Origin: JACRDV01 sp024860865 [NCBI: Methanobacteriota archaeon]
GTDB taxonomy: Archaea > JACRDV01
Assembly: GCA_024860865.1 (NCBI GenBank)
Contig: JACRDV010000072.1
Coordinates: 1-5,784, forward strand
Reading direction: 5' to 3'
Length of the DNA stretch: 5,784 nt
The notes under the pieces were generated by a model. It had not been told where the DNA came from. It searched no databases and was given only the letters and a program-made list of their open reading frames with translations. The stretch's first letter is position 1; the number at the start of each line of letters is the position of its first letter. Shown in pieces: positions 3,202 to 5,784 of the stretch. The position numbers and the translations under genes are program-made.

Positions 3202-5784
3202 TTGAGCGCAGAGAGTCCGGAGACAGAGGCCTATCTTAAAAGCATTGAGGAAGAAGTTGAGAAAGCATATAAAGCCGCACAAATTGCACGCCAGCAGTGT
3301 AAAGATCCTGAGCCTGATGTTGAAATTTCATTAGCAGCAGATCTTGCTTCTAGAGTTGAAGGTCTTTTAGGTTTTAAAGGCGTTGCTGAAAAAATTCGAG
3401 AGTTTAATACAAACTTCTCACGTGAAGAAGTTGCACTAAAAATTGCAGAAGAAATAGCAGCTGGAAAAATCGGAACATTTGAAGATAAAGAGAAAGCAAT
3501 TGAATGCGCAATCAGAATTGCACTTGCAATTTTAACAGAAGCAGTAGTTGCGGCACCAATTGAAGGGATATCAAGAGTAAAAATTAAAGAAAATTCAGAT
3601 CGCACAAAATATCTTGCAGTTTATTTTGCCGGGCCGATTAGGTCTGCTGGTGGAACTGCTGAAGCATTTACAGTTTTGGTTGGAGATAAACTAAGACAAT
3701 TATTAAATTTAGATCGATATAAGCCAAGTGAAAAAGAAATTGAACGATATGTCGAAGAAGTTGAATTATACGAAACTGAAGCTGCACATCTACAGTATCC
3801 TTCAACTCCAGATGAAATTCGATTTGCTGTGAAAAACCTTCCAATAGAAATTACTGGCGAACCTACTGACAAAATTGAAGTAACCGGTTATAGAGATTTA
3901 GAAAGAGTCGAAACAAACCAAGTCCGTGGCGGAGCAATTCTTGTTTTAGTTGAAGGAGTTTTATCAAAAGCAACTAAAATAGCAAAGCTTGCTGAAGAGT
4001 TGAAACTCGAGGGCTGGAGTTGGATAAAGGAGTTGGCACAAAAACGAGTTGAAAAAAAATCTACAAAAGAGCCGATTACGCCGAAGTACTTAGAAGATGT
4101 AATTGGGGGGCGTCCAATTCTCGCCTATCCAAATCAGCCAGGGGGCTTTAGGTTAAGATATGGGCGCTGCAGGAACTCGGGCTTAGCTGCCCAATCAATC
4201 CATCCAGCGACCATGGTTATTTTAGATGAGTTCATTGCTGTTGGCACTCAAATTAAAACAGAGCGCCCTGGTAAAGCAGCAGCCATCGTTCCTTGCGACA
4301 CAATCGAAGGGCCGATTGTAAAACTAAAAACAGGCGATGTCATTTATGTTAATACCTTAGAAGAAGCATATAAACTCAAAGACCAGGTTGCTGAAATATT
4401 ATTTTTAGGGGATATTTTAATCTCTTATGGGGAATTTCTTGAAAACAATCACCCATTAATGCCGTCTGGTTACAGCGAAGAGATTTGGCAACAAGAACTA
4501 GAAAAAGTTGCTAAGCAGTCAAATACATTGGATGTTTATCAAATTAAAATGTACATTGAAGATTCAATAAAAAATGTACCAACTGCACAAGAAGCAATAC
4601 AACTTTCTGAAAAATTCAGGATACCTCTGCATCCGCGGTATACTTATTATTGGCACGATATTTCAGCTGAAAGTATCCTTAAGTTAGTTGATTGGATTGT
4701 AAGCGGTGAGTTCTCAGACTCAACACTTAAGTTGCCAATATCAGAAGAAAAAAAGCTACTTGAAATGCTTGGGATTCCGCACAAAATTTCCAATAATTTA
4801 GTTGCCCTAGATTCAAATGAAAGCCAAATTTTGTTAAGATGTTTAGGTTTAGACGAAAAACTATCAAAACAAAGGTTTGAAGAGGTTTATACCAGCAGAA
4901 GTTGGGCAGATCCAGTTGAGTTAGTTTCAGCTTTAGCAGGGTTTTCAGTTCGCAAAAAAGCTCCTACTAAAATTGGAGCGCGAATGGCCAGGCCTGAAAA
5001 GGCTAACATGCGAATGATGAAACCAGCACCGCATTTTTTGTTCCCGCTTGGATGGGCTGGGGGCAAAACTAGGAATACGATAAAAGCAACGAAAAACGGC
5101 ACAATTACCGTTGATATAGTTTACAGAAAATGTCCAATTTGCAAAAAAACAACTTTTAAACCAAAGTGCATTTGCGGTGGACGGACGAGAATTACATCTC
5201 CATCTCATAAAGACCAAGGGTTGCTGATTAAAGACTTGCTAGAAGAGGCAGCTAAAAACATACATGAAAATATACCGGAAGAAATTAAAGGAGTAGTTGG
5301 ATTAATTAGTCGAGATAAAGTTCCAGAGCCACTTGAAAAAGGAATTTTGCGAGCAAAGTATGATTTACACGTTTTTCGAGACGGAACAATTCGATTTGAT
5401 GCTACAAATCTTCCGCTCACTCATTTTAGACCATCTGAAATCAAAACTGATGTTGAAAAACTTAAACAATTAGGTTACCGGACAGATTGCTATGGGAAAC
5501 CTCTCTTAAACGGAGATCAGATTATAGAATTAAAACAGCAAGATTTAGTAATTCCTGAAAAGGGTGGAGAATGCCTAGTTAAAATTACAAAGTTTATTGA
5601 TGAAATGTTGGCGAAATTTTATAATTTGTCACCTTATTACAACGTTAATAAAATTGAAGATTTAGTTGGGCATTTAGTTGTTGGATTAGCACCACATACC
5701 TCAGTTGGAGTTATTGGGAGAATAATTGGTTTTACAAGAGCCGATGCTTGTTTTGCGCATCCATACTTTCATGCTGCGAAAAGA
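3202..5784 (+). CDS. polC: DNA polymerase D large catalytic subunit DP2, 3' end cut by the window
   Basis: DP2 is the polymerase subunit of PolD, with a two-barrel catalytic core related to that of multisubunit RNA polymerases. The frame stays open from TTG 3202 to the window end, giving 861 codons of an expected 1100 or more. Family signatures in order are FAGPIRSAGGTA (142-153), GGRP (302-305), GGFRLRYGRCRNSG (314-327), TERPGKAA (353-360), KIGARMARPEKA (590-601), a zinc-binding segment CPIC..CIC (644-658), DATNLPLTHFRPSEI (733-747), GLAPHTSVG (828-836) and AHPYFHAAKR (852-861). The last motif normally leads straight into RNCDGDED, which carries the catalytic aspartates; those, the later zinc site and the C-terminal PCNA-binding region lie outside the window. 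The TTG start is chosen because it follows the DP1 stop by one base, has GGTG six bases upstream, and gives an N terminus (EAYLKSIEEEVEKAYKAA) that fits the family. No internal stop or frameshift was seen and no intein occurs in the visible part. The family call is certain. Confidence 0.97.
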   Translation, partial: MSAESPETEAYLKSIEEEVEKAYKAAQIARQQCKDPEPDVEISLAADLASRVEGLLGFKGVAEKIREFNTNFSREEVALKIAEEIAAGKIGTFEDKEKAIECAIRIALAILTEAVVAAPIEGISRVKIKENSDRTKYLAVYFAGPIRSAGGTAEAFTVLVGDKLRQLLNLDRYKPSEKEIERYVEEVELYETEAAHLQYPSTPDEIRFAVKNLPIEITGEPTDKIEVTGYRDLERVETNQVRGGAILVLVEGVLSKATKIAKLAEELKLEGWSWIKELAQKRVEKKSTKEPITPKYLEDVIGGRPILAYPNQPGGFRLRYGRCRNSGLAAQSIHPATMVILDEFIAVGTQIKTERPGKAAAIVPCDTIEGPIVKLKTGDVIYVNTLEEAYKLKDQVAEILFLGDILISYGEFLENNHPLMPSGYSEEIWQQELEKVAKQSNTLDVYQIKMYIEDSIKNVPTAQEAIQLSEKFRIPLHPRYTYYWHDISAESILKLVDWIVSGEFSDSTLKLPISEEKKLLEMLGIPHKISNNLVALDSNESQILLRCLGLDEKLSKQRFEEVYTSRSWADPVELVSALAGFSVRKKAPTKIGARMARPEKANMRMMKPAPHFLFPLGWAGGKTRNTIKATKNGTITVDIVYRKCPICKKTTFKPKCICGGRTRITSPSHKDQGLLIKDLLEEAAKNIHENIPEEIKGVVGLISRDKVPEPLEKGILRAKYDLHVFRDGTIRFDATNLPLTHFRPSEIKTDVEKLKQLGYRTDCYGKPLLNGDQIIELKQQDLVIPEKGGECLVKITKFIDEMLAKFYNLSPYYNVNKIEDLVGHLVVGLAPHTSVGVIGRIIGFTRADACFAHPYFHAAKR

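Noticed and set aside
3064-3872. Minus-strand open frames at 3064-3282, 3231-3605 and 3621-3872
   Set aside because: All lie opposite the DP1 end and the conserved DP2 N-terminal region, including the FAGPIRSAGGTA motif. No ribosome binding sites or recognisable domains were seen.
4887-5420. Minus-strand open frames at 4887-5102, 4945-5217 and 5205-5420
   Set aside because: They overlap each other and sit opposite conserved DP2 motifs, so they are shadows.
1-5784. A wholly undescribed gene system or mobile element
   Set aside because: All three genes belong to well-known replication families, and I found no insertion sequence, transposase, integrase or attachment-site signs.

Overview
The window is A+T-rich archaeal chromosome from a lineage that uses family D DNA polymerase (PolD). 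It carries a candidate replication origin followed by the initiator gene orc1/cdc6 and the genes for both PolD subunits, all on the + strand. PolD, together with a euryarchaeal-style Orc1, points to Euryarchaeota, Bathyarchaeia or a related group and argues against classical Crenarchaeota. I cannot place it more precisely by reading alone.

Region 1-397 has no convincing gene and reads as an origin plus the orc1 promoter. Three 19-base elements fit the archaeal origin recognition box (ORB): one on the minus strand at 1-19, and two on the plus strand at 93-111 and 292-310. A fourth, half-length element sits near 42. The same region holds a 23-base direct repeat (52-74 and 117-139), an 8-base palindrome, and a very A+T-rich stretch with two inverted repeats (about 195-256). 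It ends with a weak TATA-like promoter and a clear GGAGG ribosome binding site for orc1.

Region 398-1624 encodes Orc1/Cdc6, with an intact AAA+ ATPase and a winged-helix domain. Region 1692-3200 (possibly starting at 1635) encodes the PolD small subunit DP1, an Mre11-like 3'-5' proofreading exonuclease with its metal-binding motifs in place. Region 3202-5784 encodes the first 861 residues of the PolD large subunit DP2, the polymerase. The window cuts DP2 just before the place where the catalytic aspartates are expected.

Together the genes form a replication module. Orc1 would bind the ORBs beside its own gene to mark the origin and help load the MCM helicase, and DP1 and DP2 form the replicative polymerase. 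The tight spacing suggests one transcript. I see no unknown defence, mobile or metabolic system. The least explained DNA is the repeat architecture of the origin, especially the 23-base repeat with its internal dyad.
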